64,000 nt of DNA from Arenibacter echinorum (lineage in GTDB: Bacteria; Bacteroidota; Bacteroidia; Flavobacteriales; Flavobacteriaceae), in NCBI RefSeq assembly GCF_003259375.1, contig NZ_QLLN01000001.1:721360-785359 (forward strand), written 5' to 3'. A model generated the notes under the pieces. It did not search any database. It saw only the letters and a program-made list of their open reading frames with translations, and was not told where the DNA came from. The translations under genes and the position numbers were made by a program. Position 1 is the first letter of the stretch, and every line of letters begins with the position of its first letter. Shown in pieces: positions 9,018 to 18,365 of the stretch.

Positions 9018-9878
9018 TTAACTAAAATTATGTCGGTAAGCATCGGGCGTATAGCCCGTGTGTTTTTTAAAAAACCGGATAAAATAGGAGACATCCTCAT
9101 AGCCTAAATGATAGGCTATCTGGCTCACCTGACTAGAAGTGGCCAATAAATTTCTTTTGGCCTCCAGTATACAATATTCGTTTATGAGTTGTGAGGCATT
9201 TTTGTTTAATAATGCCTTGGTTATGGCATTAAGCTGATACACGCTGAGGTGCAATAAGTCCGCATATTGGGATACTTGCTTGTATTGGGTAATATTCCCT
9301 TCTACCAGTTCCAAAAATTTCTCGAGTTTCTCTTGCTGATATGGGGTAAGGGTATAGTCTGGACCAGTATCTTCCCGCTGCCTTAAAAGTTGAATAAACA
9401 AAATACTTAAATTGGCTTTGATGACTTCATGATATTCTTCCTGCTTACCGTTATATTCCAATAAAATGGATGATAATAAGGGATCCATTTTTTTAAAGAG
9501 GTCGGCATTTAACGGATAGTGGTTCTGGTTGCCCACCTTGAGCAACAACTGTGGGGAAGATTTGTTGTGGGAGAGGAAATAGTCCGTTTTAAATTGTACC
9601 AAATAACCAGTGCTGCCATGTTTAAGGTGTAGTTTGTGCACCTGCCCAGGCCTTAATAAAAAGATGGAATAATGGCCGACTTCATAGGGGACAAAATCTA
9701 TTTCATGTAGGCCATTAGCTTTTATGAGTATGAGCATTAAAAAAAAATCATGTCGGTGCAGCTCTTCCACCAACTCCTTTCCGTCCAGGATGGCTTCGAG
9801 ACTTCTAATACTAAAACTTCCCACTAAGGTTGGCTCTTGATTACTTTCGGGAAGTTGCCTTATGGGGATGTTTTGCAT
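9018..9878 (-). CDS. AraC-family transcriptional regulator
   Basis: A 286-residue regulator. Residues 1-160 form a cupin-like sensing domain (FLLRPGQVHKLHLKHG). Residues about 190-286 form the double helix-turn-helix typical of AraC proteins, ending with the family signature VSYFIRFFKKHTGYTPDAYR. The neighbouring membrane protein and thioredoxin-reductase-like gene downstream on the same strand are the likely targets. The effector is not evident. Its start lies about 80 bp inside the right repeat arm. Confidence 0.85.
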   Translation of the reverse strand: MQNIPIRQLPESNQEPTLVGSFSIRSLEAILDGKELVEELHRHDFFLMLILIKANGLHEIDFVPYEVGHYSIFLLRPGQVHKLHLKHGSTGYLVQFKTDYFLSHNKSSPQLLLKVGNQNHYPLNADLFKKMDPLLSSILLEYNGKQEEYHEVIKANLSILFIQLLRQREDTGPDYTLTPYQQEKLEKFLELVEGNITQYKQVSQYADLLHLSVYQLNAITKALLNKNASQLINEYCILEAKRNLLATSSQVSQIAYHLGYEDVSYFIRFFKKHTGYTPDAYRHNFS

Positions 9879-9954
9879 TGTATTTAAATGTTATTGACCA
9901 TGGAGTTATATACCTGGGGGAAATGCTATTTGCTCACATAAAATTAAGTGAAAC

Positions 9955-10408
9955 TCTGAATCAATCCCAAAAGTTGTGTGTGAATTACAAAAAGATATAC
10001 CTGACCAGCTCAAGTTAGTGTTCTGTTCATTTTTTTTTTGCATCGTCCAAATGCGTAGCATTGGCTGCGCCGAATCTCGATTTGGCGGCAAATCATCGAT
10101 TTCATGAATACCATTAAAAATCAATAGACCAGCCGATGAATAGAAAACGACCAGGGCCGATAAACGAAGGTACTGTGTCCTTTGTTGCCAGGAGCCAGCT
10201 GTAGCCTAGGAGGTTGATTTTAAATTTCTTTAAATCTACGCAATTTCCACAGCCGCGCTGTCCAGACCGCTTTCACTAAGGTGAAATGCTCTTTGGACAG
10301 CTACCTAAACCCACTGTGGAAACCACTTGATTTAAGACGAAATCGAAGATTCACGAAAACCTATTAAAAACAATAAGAACCACTTAAGTAAATTGAAAAT
10401 AGGCCGTT
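9955..10408. repeat. right arm of the long inverted repeat (partner at 321-720)
   Basis: Reverse-complement copy of the left arm in two strong blocks, 10021-10176 and 10315-10408, separated by about 140 bp that the left arm lacks. In the first block only a handful of bases differ over about 150. The inner end carries a short four-unit CA run at 9974-9982. There are no frames for a transposase. Together the arms enclose about 9.2 kb with seven genes. Confidence 0.85.
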
Positions 10409-11113
10409 CCCTTGTTCAGTCCACACGAACAAAGTTTCGATAAATTATTGCTCCTTTTCCAATGCCGTTGTATTTTCTCCGTGGAGTCCGTTGCCGGGTC
10501 TATCTTCTTCCGTCGTGGAGATGTCATGGCCGTAAAGAATTATTGAAGCCTTGGAAATAATTTAGGCCATGGCATCGGTCCTTAAAATCCAGAGATTTTA
10601 GGGACCACCTAGCGAAGAAGGGTCTTTTCTTTTGTTTCGTTTTCTTTGGACAAGCAAAGAAAATGAAAGAATAATTTAATCATTGGTTTTACTAAATTGC
10701 TCCTATTAATTAAAACTATTGATCAAAAAACACGACTGATCAAATTAATCCTAATTTCTGCATAAACACAACAATTATTCTTGATCCCAGATTCATTACA
10801 TCTTTCTAATTTTTATGATAAATGGACATAGGGTGTTTTTTAAGAACTGCTCCTTTTGGAATGCCAGTCCTAAGATCTTCGTTTCTCTTTTAACAAAAAA
10901 TTAACGCACTGGAAAAACACATTTAATATTGTTTCAATACGTTTGATAGCCGGGGCCTTGGAGCCGTTTAAAAATGATAATATTCCATCTTAAAATGAGA
11001 ACTTAAACGAAAGTGGGGGCCACATAGGTTGAAAATGTACCTCCACAGCGTTGTCTCTCTTTTAAATTTTACTGTATGGAGGAAGTTCAGAAAAAAGGAA
11101 ATTATATTAACCA
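10409..11113. other. long intergenic region with repeat-like sequence
   Basis: About 700 bp without a credible gene. The part 10440-10680 contains short hairpins (for example around ccttaaaatccagagattttagg) and a purine-rich stretch ending in caaagaaaatgaaag. This resembles the dispersed non-coding repeats common between genes of flavobacteria. The rest (10680-11113) is AT-rich and presumably carries the promoter of the TPR/phosphatase operon. No clear TAnnTTTG box was assigned. Confidence 0.4.
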
Positions 11114-11152
11114 TTGGCAATGATTTTTAATACGAAGGGTTATCTACAGTAC

Positions 11153-11989
11153 ATGATGAAAAGAACGCTACTAGTGTTGCTGTTTTTGTCCTTGTCCATG
11201 CCCATGTTTGCCCATGGGGATTTAAGCATGCGGATAGCGGAAAAAACGGTGGCCATATCCGAAGATCCCAAAAATTCTGTACTGTACTTTGAAAGAGGCA
11301 TGTTGTACCAACAGCACATGGAGTACGACTCTGCCCTGGAAGATTACCATAAATCCCAATCCTTGGGAAATACAACCAAGGAACTACATTATCAAATTGC
11401 CGAGGTGAACTATATCACCGAAGGGTACCAGGAGGCACTGCAAAGTATAGCCTCCTATTTGCAATTGGATAGCAAGGACCTAAGCGCTAAAAAATTGCAG
11501 GCCCAAATATTGTTCCAGCTTCAATCCTATAAAAAATCCTTGGAGGGGTACCGTTATGTTATCCATCATATGAAGGACATTCGGCCCGAGGATATATTGG
11601 AATACTGCAACATCATACTGGCCGAAAACAACAAAAACTATAAAGGTGCCTTGGAGGCCATCCAATATGGCCTTGACCAACTTGGCCAGCACACCCTATC
11701 GCTTCAACTTAAAAAATTGGACTACTTAAAAGAGTCGGGTGAAACCGAAAGGGCCTTGAAACAGTACAATTATTTTATCCTGGAATACAATAGAAACGAA
11801 TTCTGGTATTATAAAAAGGCCAAGTATTTAGCGGAAATAAAGAGACCACATGAGGCCTTTATCTCCTTAAAACTGGCTACGGTTGCCATTGAGCAATTGA
11901 ATGCTAAGTTTAAAAATATGAGTCCCGTAATAGAATTAAAAGAACAAATAAAAAGCTTGGAAAGCTCCATTAACAACCAAAAATCATGA
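11153..11989 (+). CDS. secreted tetratricopeptide-repeat protein
   Basis: About 278 residues from the ATG at 11153 (a second ATG follows at 11156). A signal peptide (MKRTLLVLLFLSLSMPMFA) is followed by repeated 34-residue helix pairs of the TPR type, such as YFERGMLYQQHMEYDSALED, YQIAEVNYITEGYQEAL and QILFQLQSYKKSLEGY. TPR proteins act as protein-binding scaffolds; no enzyme domain is present. The upstream ATG at 11114 would put extra residues in front of the signal peptide and is less likely. The stop codon overlaps the start of the next gene by four bases (ATGA), which indicates translational coupling with the phosphatase. Confidence 0.8.
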   Translation: MMKRTLLVLLFLSLSMPMFAHGDLSMRIAEKTVAISEDPKNSVLYFERGMLYQQHMEYDSALEDYHKSQSLGNTTKELHYQIAEVNYITEGYQEALQSIASYLQLDSKDLSAKKLQAQILFQLQSYKKSLEGYRYVIHHMKDIRPEDILEYCNIILAENNKNYKGALEAIQYGLDQLGQHTLSLQLKKLDYLKESGETERALKQYNYFILEYNRNEFWYYKKAKYLAEIKRPHEAFISLKLATVAIEQLNAKFKNMSPVIELKEQIKSLESSINNQKS

Positions 11990-13656
11990 TCAAAAAAAGT
12001 ACCTTTTTGCTTGCCGCCCTATGTTCGGTGGTTTCAATTGCCCAAACTTCCCATGTAGATCTTCCCAATGTAAGTGCTGTTGCGGTAAGCAACAATGTTG
12101 GCCTTCCGCCGCATTCCGCTGCGGTAGCAGTAGTAAGGGGACCTTATTTACAGAGCGGTACCCCAACATCCGTGGTGGTAAAATGGAGAACGGATATCGC
12201 AGCCCAATCCGTTGTGCATTACGGAAAAACATTAAAATCGTTATCCAAGAAAGCAAGCAACACGGCTTTGACCAAGGAACATGAGGTTAGACTTTCTGGT
12301 CTAAGCCCTAACACCAAATATTATTTCAATATCGGCAATAAAGAAGGAGTGCTGTCCGAAAGTACTTCTGGCGATATGTACATCATAACAGCTCCTAAAG
12401 CAGGTACCAAACAATTTGTACGGGCATGGATTTTGGGTGATGCCGGTACGGCCAATAACAACCAGAGGGATGTAAGGGATGCCTATTACGATTATGTGGA
12501 CGCTGCTCCCAAAAATACCGGTAAAACGGATATGATGTTGTTTTTAGGGGATAATGCCTACGGCAGTGGTACGGATGAGGAATATCAAAATGCCCTGTTC
12601 GACATTTATGACGATATGTTGAAAAAATCCGTGGCATGGTCCTGCTTGGGAAACCACGATGGGAAGTCGGCCGATTCGGCAACTCAGTCCGGTCCCTACT
12701 ATGATATATTTACCTTCCCTACCGCTGCCCAGGCGGGCGGCACTGCCTCAGGGACAGAGGCCTATTATTCCTTTGATTATGCCAATGTTCACTTTATAAT
12801 ACTGGACTCCCATCATACCAGTCGCGAGGTGGGTGGCGCTATGTACAACTGGACCTTGACCGATATTCAAAACACCAAACAGGATTGGATCGTGACCTTA
12901 TTTCATCATCCGGTATACACCAAAGGGTCCCATGACTCGGATACGGAAGATCGACTAATTGAAATGCGGGAAAACTTTATGCCTATGATGGAGGCCAACG
13001 GAGTGGACCTTATTTTAAACGGGCATAGCCATTCTTATGAGCGCTCCTATTTCTTGAACGGACACTATGGATTTGCCAATACGTTTAACCCGGATGAGAT
13101 TACAAAGGGCGGTAATACCGTTGGCTCCAATGGAAATGGGGACGGTAAAACGGATAGCGATGGTGCCTACCAAAAAACGGCTGTGGCTACGGAAGGTGCC
13201 GTATATATTACTACGGGTTCTGCCGGTAAAATATCCGGAGGGGACCTGAACCATCAGGCCATGTCCGTTTCCTTGAACCAACTGGGTTCCTGTGTTATGG
13301 AGGTGGAAGATGACGGTAAGGGAGGACAAAACCTGACCGTGAAGTTTTTAAGGGAAACCGATGAGGTTGAAGATTATTTCACCATCAACAAAACTGCTTT
13401 GGATCTTAAAGGGGATGGCAATGTACGGGCATCAAAAAGTGCAGGCCTATCCTATGATGCCGACAAGGCTTTGGTCAATCTTAAGGTGGACCAAAATGAG
13501 CGACTAAAGAAGGTTAAATTCTATAACAACATAGGGAAATTGGTGAAGAAAACCAGAAAGAAAACCATCAATGTGGGCAAGCTGCCAAAAGGCATGTATG
13601 TAATTGAAGTTATTACAAACAATAAGGCGTATACCGAGTCGATTACCATAGAATAG
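11986..13656 (+). CDS. purple-acid-phosphatase-like metallophosphoesterase with type IX sorting domain
   Basis: 556 residues: a signal peptide ending in SIAQ, a fibronectin-like purple acid phosphatase N-domain (about 48-135), a calcineurin-like catalytic domain (about 145-365) and a C-terminal sorting domain (about 485-556) ending KGMYVIEVITNNKAYTESI. The metal-binding motifs are all visible in order: LGDAGT, LGDNAYG, LGNHDG, FHHPVY and NGHSHSYER. The enzyme should hydrolyse phosphate esters outside the cell; the C-terminal domain marks it for type IX secretion and anchoring at the surface. It overlaps the TPR gene by four bases and is followed after about 100 bp by a di-haem peroxidase. The natural phosphate ester is unknown. 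Confidence 0.88.
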   Translation: MIKKSTFLLAALCSVVSIAQTSHVDLPNVSAVAVSNNVGLPPHSAAVAVVRGPYLQSGTPTSVVVKWRTDIAAQSVVHYGKTLKSLSKKASNTALTKEHEVRLSGLSPNTKYYFNIGNKEGVLSESTSGDMYIITAPKAGTKQFVRAWILGDAGTANNNQRDVRDAYYDYVDAAPKNTGKTDMMLFLGDNAYGSGTDEEYQNALFDIYDDMLKKSVAWSCLGNHDGKSADSATQSGPYYDIFTFPTAAQAGGTASGTEAYYSFDYANVHFIILDSHHTSREVGGAMYNWTLTDIQNTKQDWIVTLFHHPVYTKGSHDSDTEDRLIEMRENFMPMMEANGVDLILNGHSHSYERSYFLNGHYGFANTFNPDEITKGGNTVGSNGNGDGKTDSDGAYQKTAVATEGAVYITTGSAGKISGGDLNHQAMSVSLNQLGSCVMEVEDDGKGGQNLTVKFLRETDEVEDYFTINKTALDLKGDGNVRASKSAGLSYDADKALVNLKVDQNERLKKVKFYNNIGKLVKKTRKKTINVGKLPKGMYVIEVITNNKAYTESITIE

Positions 13657-13760
13657 TTGGGCCAAAAGGGTTATATTTAAAATGACCTTTCCATTGTAAG
13701 CCTTAAGCAAGGGTAGCGGTATTAAAAAGCCTATAAAATGGTAAAAAGCGGTTGTTGAAA

Positions 13761-15638
13761 ATGAGGAAGACAAGCATTTTATTGGGATCTTTTTTTATTT
13801 GCTTGCTGATGTTGTCCGGGAGGCAAATGGCCATTCCGTATCAGAATGATACTATTCCGGAGAAAGTCGCGGTACTATATACAGCCAATTTTCACAAGTT
13901 TCAAAATGAAGTCAACTCATTGGCTGCCCTTGCCAATAAGGCAAGTTCTGTGAACGAATGGGAAACGCTGAAAAGTCAGGTTGAAAAAACCAGGTTGGCC
14001 TATAAGGAGATCGAATTTATTTTTGATTATTACCAAACCTTCTACAATGGCACCTATATCAATGGTGCCCCTTTGCCCAAGGTAAGCGAGTATTTTGAAG
14101 CCGAAAAAGTTATTTCACCTGGTGGCTTACAGGCATTGGATGAAGCGGTTTATGACTCAGCTTCCAATGAAAATCTGCAGCACATAAAAGTATTGGCCAA
14201 CGGACTCAAAGAACGGGTAGATTTTATAGCGAATATACATTTACCGGTTCATTTAAAGTCGAGCCAAATTATTGAATGCATCCGCTCTGGCATCGTTAGG
14301 ATCTTTACGTTGGGACTAACAGGTTATGATACTCCAGGGTCTGTAAACGGGTTGATGGAAAGTGCCGTGAGCTGGCAAAGTATGGAAACCACATTTCTAA
14401 ACTTTGAAGCGGGGATGGCCCCAGCAGCCAAGGACCAGTTTGAAGCCATCAAAAAACACTTTACCAAGGGCAAGAACATATTAAAAGCCAATACCCATTT
14501 TAACGATTTTGATAGGTTGGCCTTTTTAAAGGAGGTCGTAAACCCCTTGTATGCGGCCTTGTTGGAATTTCAAAATGCAAACAAGATTAAGCTGGAGCCC
14601 TATAAAAAGCATGCCCAAAACTATAAGGCCATGAATATTTTCGATATAAATTTTGTGAACACGGATTTTTATTCGGAACTGGTTTATTTGCCTTTGGACA
14701 ACCCCAAGACCATAGCCTTGGGGAAACTGTTGTTCGGGGATCCCCAGCTTTCCAAGGACAATGTCATGTCCTGTGCCAGCTGCCATAACCCTAACAAGGG
14801 TTTTTCCGATGGTTTGCCCAAAAGTGTATCCAATCAAAAAGGTGTTTTTACGGCAAGAAATGCCCCCACTTTGATGGCTGCGGGCTATTCCGCGCGATAT
14901 TTTTGGGATATGCGGGCCTTGGATCTTGAAAAACAAGTGATACATGTTATAGATAACGATCTGGAGTTCAATACCAATTTTGATGCGATTGTCAATAAAC
15001 TCAATAAAAGTGATCGTTACAACAAATTGTTTAAAGAGGCTTATGGCGGTATTGCCAAAGAGGATATCAATCAGCGTTCCATAAGCAATGCCATTGCGGC
15101 CTATGTAAACTCTTTAAAATCCTTCAATAGTCCGTTCGATAAATATGTGCGTAACGAAACCAAGGAGTATCCCGAGAATGCCAAACGGGGATTTAATCTG
15201 TTTATGGGGAAAGCGGCCTGCGGAAGTTGTCATTTTGCCCCGGTGTTCAATGGCACCATTCCTCCGTTTTATCTAGAATCGGAATCGGAGGTGTTGGGCA
15301 TTACCCAGGGTTTTGATTCTATTGCCCCAAAGTTGGATACGGATTTGGGACGAATGGGCAATGGTCTAAAAATGGACAATCATCCTTTTCTTAAAAATTC
15401 TTTCAAAACGGTTACGGTCAGAAATATAGCCCTGACAGCACCTTATATGCACAACGGTTTATTCGCTACCCTGGAAGATGTTCTGGCATTTTACAACCTA
15501 GGTGGAGGCGCAGGAATGGGTTTGGAAGTAGAAAACCAAACCTTGCTCGATGGGCCCTTGAATCTGTCCCAGCAGGAAATTGAGGATATTATTGCCTTTA
15601 TGGAAACCCTAACGGATGTACGTGACTATGGGGATTAA
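13761..15638 (+). CDS. di-haem cytochrome c peroxidase / MauG-type protein with an extra N-terminal domain
   Basis: About 625 residues starting at the ATG at 13761 (a TTG at 13752 is in frame but unlikely). A signal peptide is followed by an all-helical region to about residue 290 that resembles imelysin-type domains (PGGLQALDEAVYD). The peroxidase domain then has two haem c sites, SCASCHNP near 337 and ACGSCHFAP near 487, and ends with the usual LTAPYMHNGLFATLEDVL stretch. The standard family is about 330 residues, so the N-terminal half is an addition. It would work in the periplasm, reducing peroxide or oxidising a protein or small molecule. It lies directly after the phosphatase gene on the same strand. 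Confidence 0.85.
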   Translation: MRKTSILLGSFFICLLMLSGRQMAIPYQNDTIPEKVAVLYTANFHKFQNEVNSLAALANKASSVNEWETLKSQVEKTRLAYKEIEFIFDYYQTFYNGTYINGAPLPKVSEYFEAEKVISPGGLQALDEAVYDSASNENLQHIKVLANGLKERVDFIANIHLPVHLKSSQIIECIRSGIVRIFTLGLTGYDTPGSVNGLMESAVSWQSMETTFLNFEAGMAPAAKDQFEAIKKHFTKGKNILKANTHFNDFDRLAFLKEVVNPLYAALLEFQNANKIKLEPYKKHAQNYKAMNIFDINFVNTDFYSELVYLPLDNPKTIALGKLLFGDPQLSKDNVMSCASCHNPNKGFSDGLPKSVSNQKGVFTARNAPTLMAAGYSARYFWDMRALDLEKQVIHVIDNDLEFNTNFDAIVNKLNKSDRYNKLFKEAYGGIAKEDINQRSISNAIAAYVNSLKSFNSPFDKYVRNETKEYPENAKRGFNLFMGKAACGSCHFAPVFNGTIPPFYLESESEVLGITQGFDSIAPKLDTDLGRMGNGLKMDNHPFLKNSFKTVTVRNIALTAPYMHNGLFATLEDVLAFYNLGGGAGMGLEVENQTLLDGPLNLSQQEIEDIIAFMETLTDVRDYGD

Positions 15639-16379
15639 ATGGTTGATGTTCAATGTTTAAAAGTTGAAAGTGGAAAGTTGCCGAAACAGTCATTTCGAAT
15701 GAATATGAGAAACCGAAGGTTCACGAATACCCGTAAAATAGAAATGGCAAGAGCTAAATCACACAAGCTGCTCTGACCACATATGTGTGACTTCTCAATC
15801 GCCCGAAAAAGGGCTCATGTCGAAGTGACTGCCTTGTCCGGTTGAGCCTGCCTGCCGCAGATTGACGGAATCATGAACTATTGGGAAAGAACTCCTTTTG
15901 TATGCTAAAACTAACGGCTCCCCTCTTGGAACGAAGAGGGGAATGAATTTTGCGCCATTTGGCGTGAATGTCCCGATAACGATCGGGAGGGGAGATTGAA
16001 ATCCCGCACCTTAAATCTATCCCCAATCCATTGTCACCTCCTGAAGACCTGGGCTGTCAATCCCTTCCGTCTTCGCTTGTGGCGAAGCCACCTTGTCCTC
16101 CCGCGGAAAACGCGGGACAGGCTTAACCTAGGGAAGGAGCCCTTGGTGTCGTCATCGCGGGTTTACCTACCGCAGGTAGACTCAGGGTGCGGCCATGATA
16201 TCTTCACAACAGACGAAGATCTGCCCAGCATCTCAGTGAACAATATGTTCCGCGTTAGGGACCGAGGCGGCATCCCCGCAGCAGCGCAAGGGATATAGCC
16301 AAGGGCCCGCCCGACCTAGGAGGGAACGCCCAAAATATAAGCTTGGAAGACAATTTTGAAATACTTCCCAATCCTAGCT
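15639..16379. other. gene-free region with a cluster of GC-rich hairpins
   Basis: 740 bp between convergent genes. Perfect stems lie at 15920-15941 (CCCCTCTT/AAGAGGGG), 15952-15964 (CGCC/GGCG) and 15972-15987 (CCCGAT/ATCGGG). From about 16020 to 16330 the sequence is clearly GC-richer than its surroundings and holds further pairing segments (CCCGCG/CGCGGG near 16100, TCCCTTCC/GGAAGGA enclosing it). The one frame here (15996-16298) has no protein-like character. This may be a dispersed structured repeat or an RNA gene of unknown type. Confidence 0.5.
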
Positions 16380-18113
16380 CTAGTTAATTAGAGTCAGCCC
16401 TTCCGGGGCGTCTATTTCTGTTTTTATAGTGCCATCCGCATTCCTCTTATGGCTTACTTTTAACACTCCATATTTTGTGGGGAAACTTCCTTTTGCCCAC
16501 TCCAGATCTCCTAGATGGGGGTCAATTTTAACCTTTTCACCCCCCTCCAAAACGTTGATGCCCAAAACGTGTTGACTCAGCCAGGAGGTAGGTCCACTGG
16601 CCCAACCATGACATAGACTATGGCGGTAGCCAACATAGCAGTATTCTCCAAAGTCGCCATGGATATCAAAATTGTTGGCAGGAATTAATTCATCTATTCT
16701 GCCACTATTGGCAACATCCAGGACATCGAAATCTTCCCAAAAAGTGGTGGCGCCCAAATCTAACATTCCACCCCAATAATCTCGAATCACTCGTAGTGCA
16801 CCATTATAATCCTTGGCCTTGGCCATGGCTTCCAATATATAGTATCCATAAAAAGTGGACATGCGCTGTACTCCATCTTTGGTGAGTATTTCCTTATTCA
16901 CCTTTTCGGCATCATGAAGGTTGGCCAATGCCATCAACGAAGCGGCCTGTTTGGTGGTAATATCCTTTGGTCTATGTTTTTTAAGTTGTTTGGCCACTTT
17001 TTCGTATTTCAATTGTAGGTCGTTCTTGCCCAAAATTGCCATCATCTCCGAACCGGCCTCAAAGGTCATTACCATCATGGCCTGAAGTCCTGCATGTATG
17101 GCTTCGGGTTTTTCGCTGGTCGGCCAATCCAAGAACCGATGTCCGTTTAAAATCTCTTTGTTGTCCTTGTCAATGAATGTGCCCAATTGATCCAATAAAC
17201 CGATCATATAGGTTTCCTGTTCCTTTAGATAGGCAAGGTCCCCATGGTAATTATAGATGTTCTCATGGATTAGCAGCCACCACATGGAGTAGGAGCTAAT
17301 GCCGTTCATCCATTGGGGTAGGGGGTGTTGGTCACGGGCCAGGTCTAAACTTTTGTTGACGATTTCATGGTTTCCGAAAACGGTATTGATCGTCATTACT
17401 TCGGGGTGCATATCGCCCACCCAAACCAAGCGGTCGCGTTTAATGCCGTCCCATAGGAAATTCTGCATATTGAGTTGTACGGTATAGGCCCCTGTAATCC
17501 AGATTTCGTTCAAGCGCTCATCATTACTTTCAAAACTGCCCAAATAGGGTATATCCCGGTACACAAAGGCGGCCTCTATAGATTTTATGGGAAGGTCTAT
17601 CCCGGCGTCCACCACATCTACGCGCAAAAACCGAAAACCGGTTTCACCAACTTCCACGCTTCCCAACCAAGGGACTTCAATAATAAAATCGCGTAGGGAA
17701 TGCTCGTTGGTGGCATTTTGTTTTCCCCCAATGTCGGACATCGCTTCCCCGACCGATTCGCCAAATCGCAATCGCAACTTTACCGGTGCTTTATCTGCAC
17801 GGATGCCCGCGGAAATTTTTATTCCTCCATGGATCTGCTTGCCATAATCCAATAGTATGGCAGGTTTTTTATCCGCTTTGCTTATCAATCTAAATAGGTT
17901 TTCCTCGTTCACGGCCACCTGCCCGTTTCCCTTTTTTAAGAGGCTTTCGGCATTTTGCATGGATTCAATGGAGTCGTCGGACTGCCAAACAATCCTTTGT
18001 GGCGTTAAGTAGGTTTTTATCATTTCCGAATGTTGCGCCTTGTCATTGTATTCCTCTCCAAATACAGGGGGCAATTGTCCAAAGCCAAATTGTAGGTACA
18101 ACAGTGCAGTCAA
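16380..18113 (-). CDS. GH78 alpha-L-rhamnosidase, short form; natural start codon followed by a stop
   Basis: About 577 residues of the six-hairpin (alpha/alpha)6 rhamnosidase domain plus a C-terminal beta domain (GH78). The catalytic-loop region reads WDGIKRDRLVWVGDMHPE. It lacks the N-terminal jelly-roll domains of the 922-residue paralogue, though a short sandwich domain precedes the catalytic one. The apparent signal peptide begins upstream at an ATG at 18132-18134, but its second codon is TAA (18129-18131); the frame then continues (NVLPLLTALLYLQFGFGQ). An AAA-to-TAA change of a typical MKN... start explains this. Without it, translation would have to begin at the TTG at 18113, leaving a shortened signal. 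It may therefore be inactive, or a base error. A shared regulatory element precedes it. Confidence 0.8.
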   Translation of the reverse strand: MTALLYLQFGFGQLPPVFGEEYNDKAQHSEMIKTYLTPQRIVWQSDDSIESMQNAESLLKKGNGQVAVNEENLFRLISKADKKPAILLDYGKQIHGGIKISAGIRADKAPVKLRLRFGESVGEAMSDIGGKQNATNEHSLRDFIIEVPWLGSVEVGETGFRFLRVDVVDAGIDLPIKSIEAAFVYRDIPYLGSFESNDERLNEIWITGAYTVQLNMQNFLWDGIKRDRLVWVGDMHPEVMTINTVFGNHEIVNKSLDLARDQHPLPQWMNGISSYSMWWLLIHENIYNYHGDLAYLKEQETYMIGLLDQLGTFIDKDNKEILNGHRFLDWPTSEKPEAIHAGLQAMMVMTFEAGSEMMAILGKNDLQLKYEKVAKQLKKHRPKDITTKQAASLMALANLHDAEKVNKEILTKDGVQRMSTFYGYYILEAMAKAKDYNGALRVIRDYWGGMLDLGATTFWEDFDVLDVANSGRIDELIPANNFDIHGDFGEYCYVGYRHSLCHGWASGPTSWLSQHVLGINVLEGGEKVKIDPHLGDLEWAKGSFPTKYGVLKVSHKRNADGTIKTEIDAPEGLTLIN

Positions 18114-18178
18114 TAATGGTAGTACGTTTTACATTTTTTAAATTGGGTTAACACAAAGTCAATAAATCCTATTTTTCG

Positions 18179-18223
18179 TAAAAATAGGATTTGAAAAAAG
18201 TCTATCTATCCTGTACCGTGCTG
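18179..18223 (-). promoter_or_regulatory. shared PUL promoter, copy 1 (leftward, to GH78)
   Basis: Read leftward, CAGCACGGTACAGGAT (18223-18208) is followed after 21 bp by TATTTTTA (18186-18179), which matches five of six fixed positions of the Bacteroidota -7 box TAnnTTTG. It lies about 50 bp in front of the GH78 start region. It is back-to-back with copy 2, so both rhamnosidase genes would respond together. Confidence 0.7.
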
Positions 18224-18271
18224 CTATTGATTATGGATCACGGCTCCAAGGTTATAGGGGGAAATCTAAAA

Positions 18272-18316
18272 CAGCACAGTACAGGATGGGTTTCATTCCA
18301 ATGGGTGTTAATATTG
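18272..18316 (+). promoter_or_regulatory. shared PUL promoter, copy 2 (rightward, to GH78)
   Basis: CAGCACAGTACAGGAT (18272-18287), 21 bp, then TAATATTG (18309-18316), five of six fixed positions of TAnnTTTG. The start codon of the large rhamnosidase follows 50 bp later. Confidence 0.72.
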
Positions 18317-18365
18317 TGGTATAAGACCATATTTTAATTTTTATAATTTTTAAGGTAAATAATCG

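Noticed and set aside
10440-10680. A degraded insertion sequence beside the right repeat arm.
   Set aside because: No frame with transposase motifs could be read on either strand; it looks like short dispersed non-coding repeat material.
15996-16298. A 100-codon plus-strand frame in the GC-rich spacer.
   Set aside because: Composition is driven by hairpins and GC-rich repeats, there is no recognisable domain, and it lies in a region that looks non-coding.
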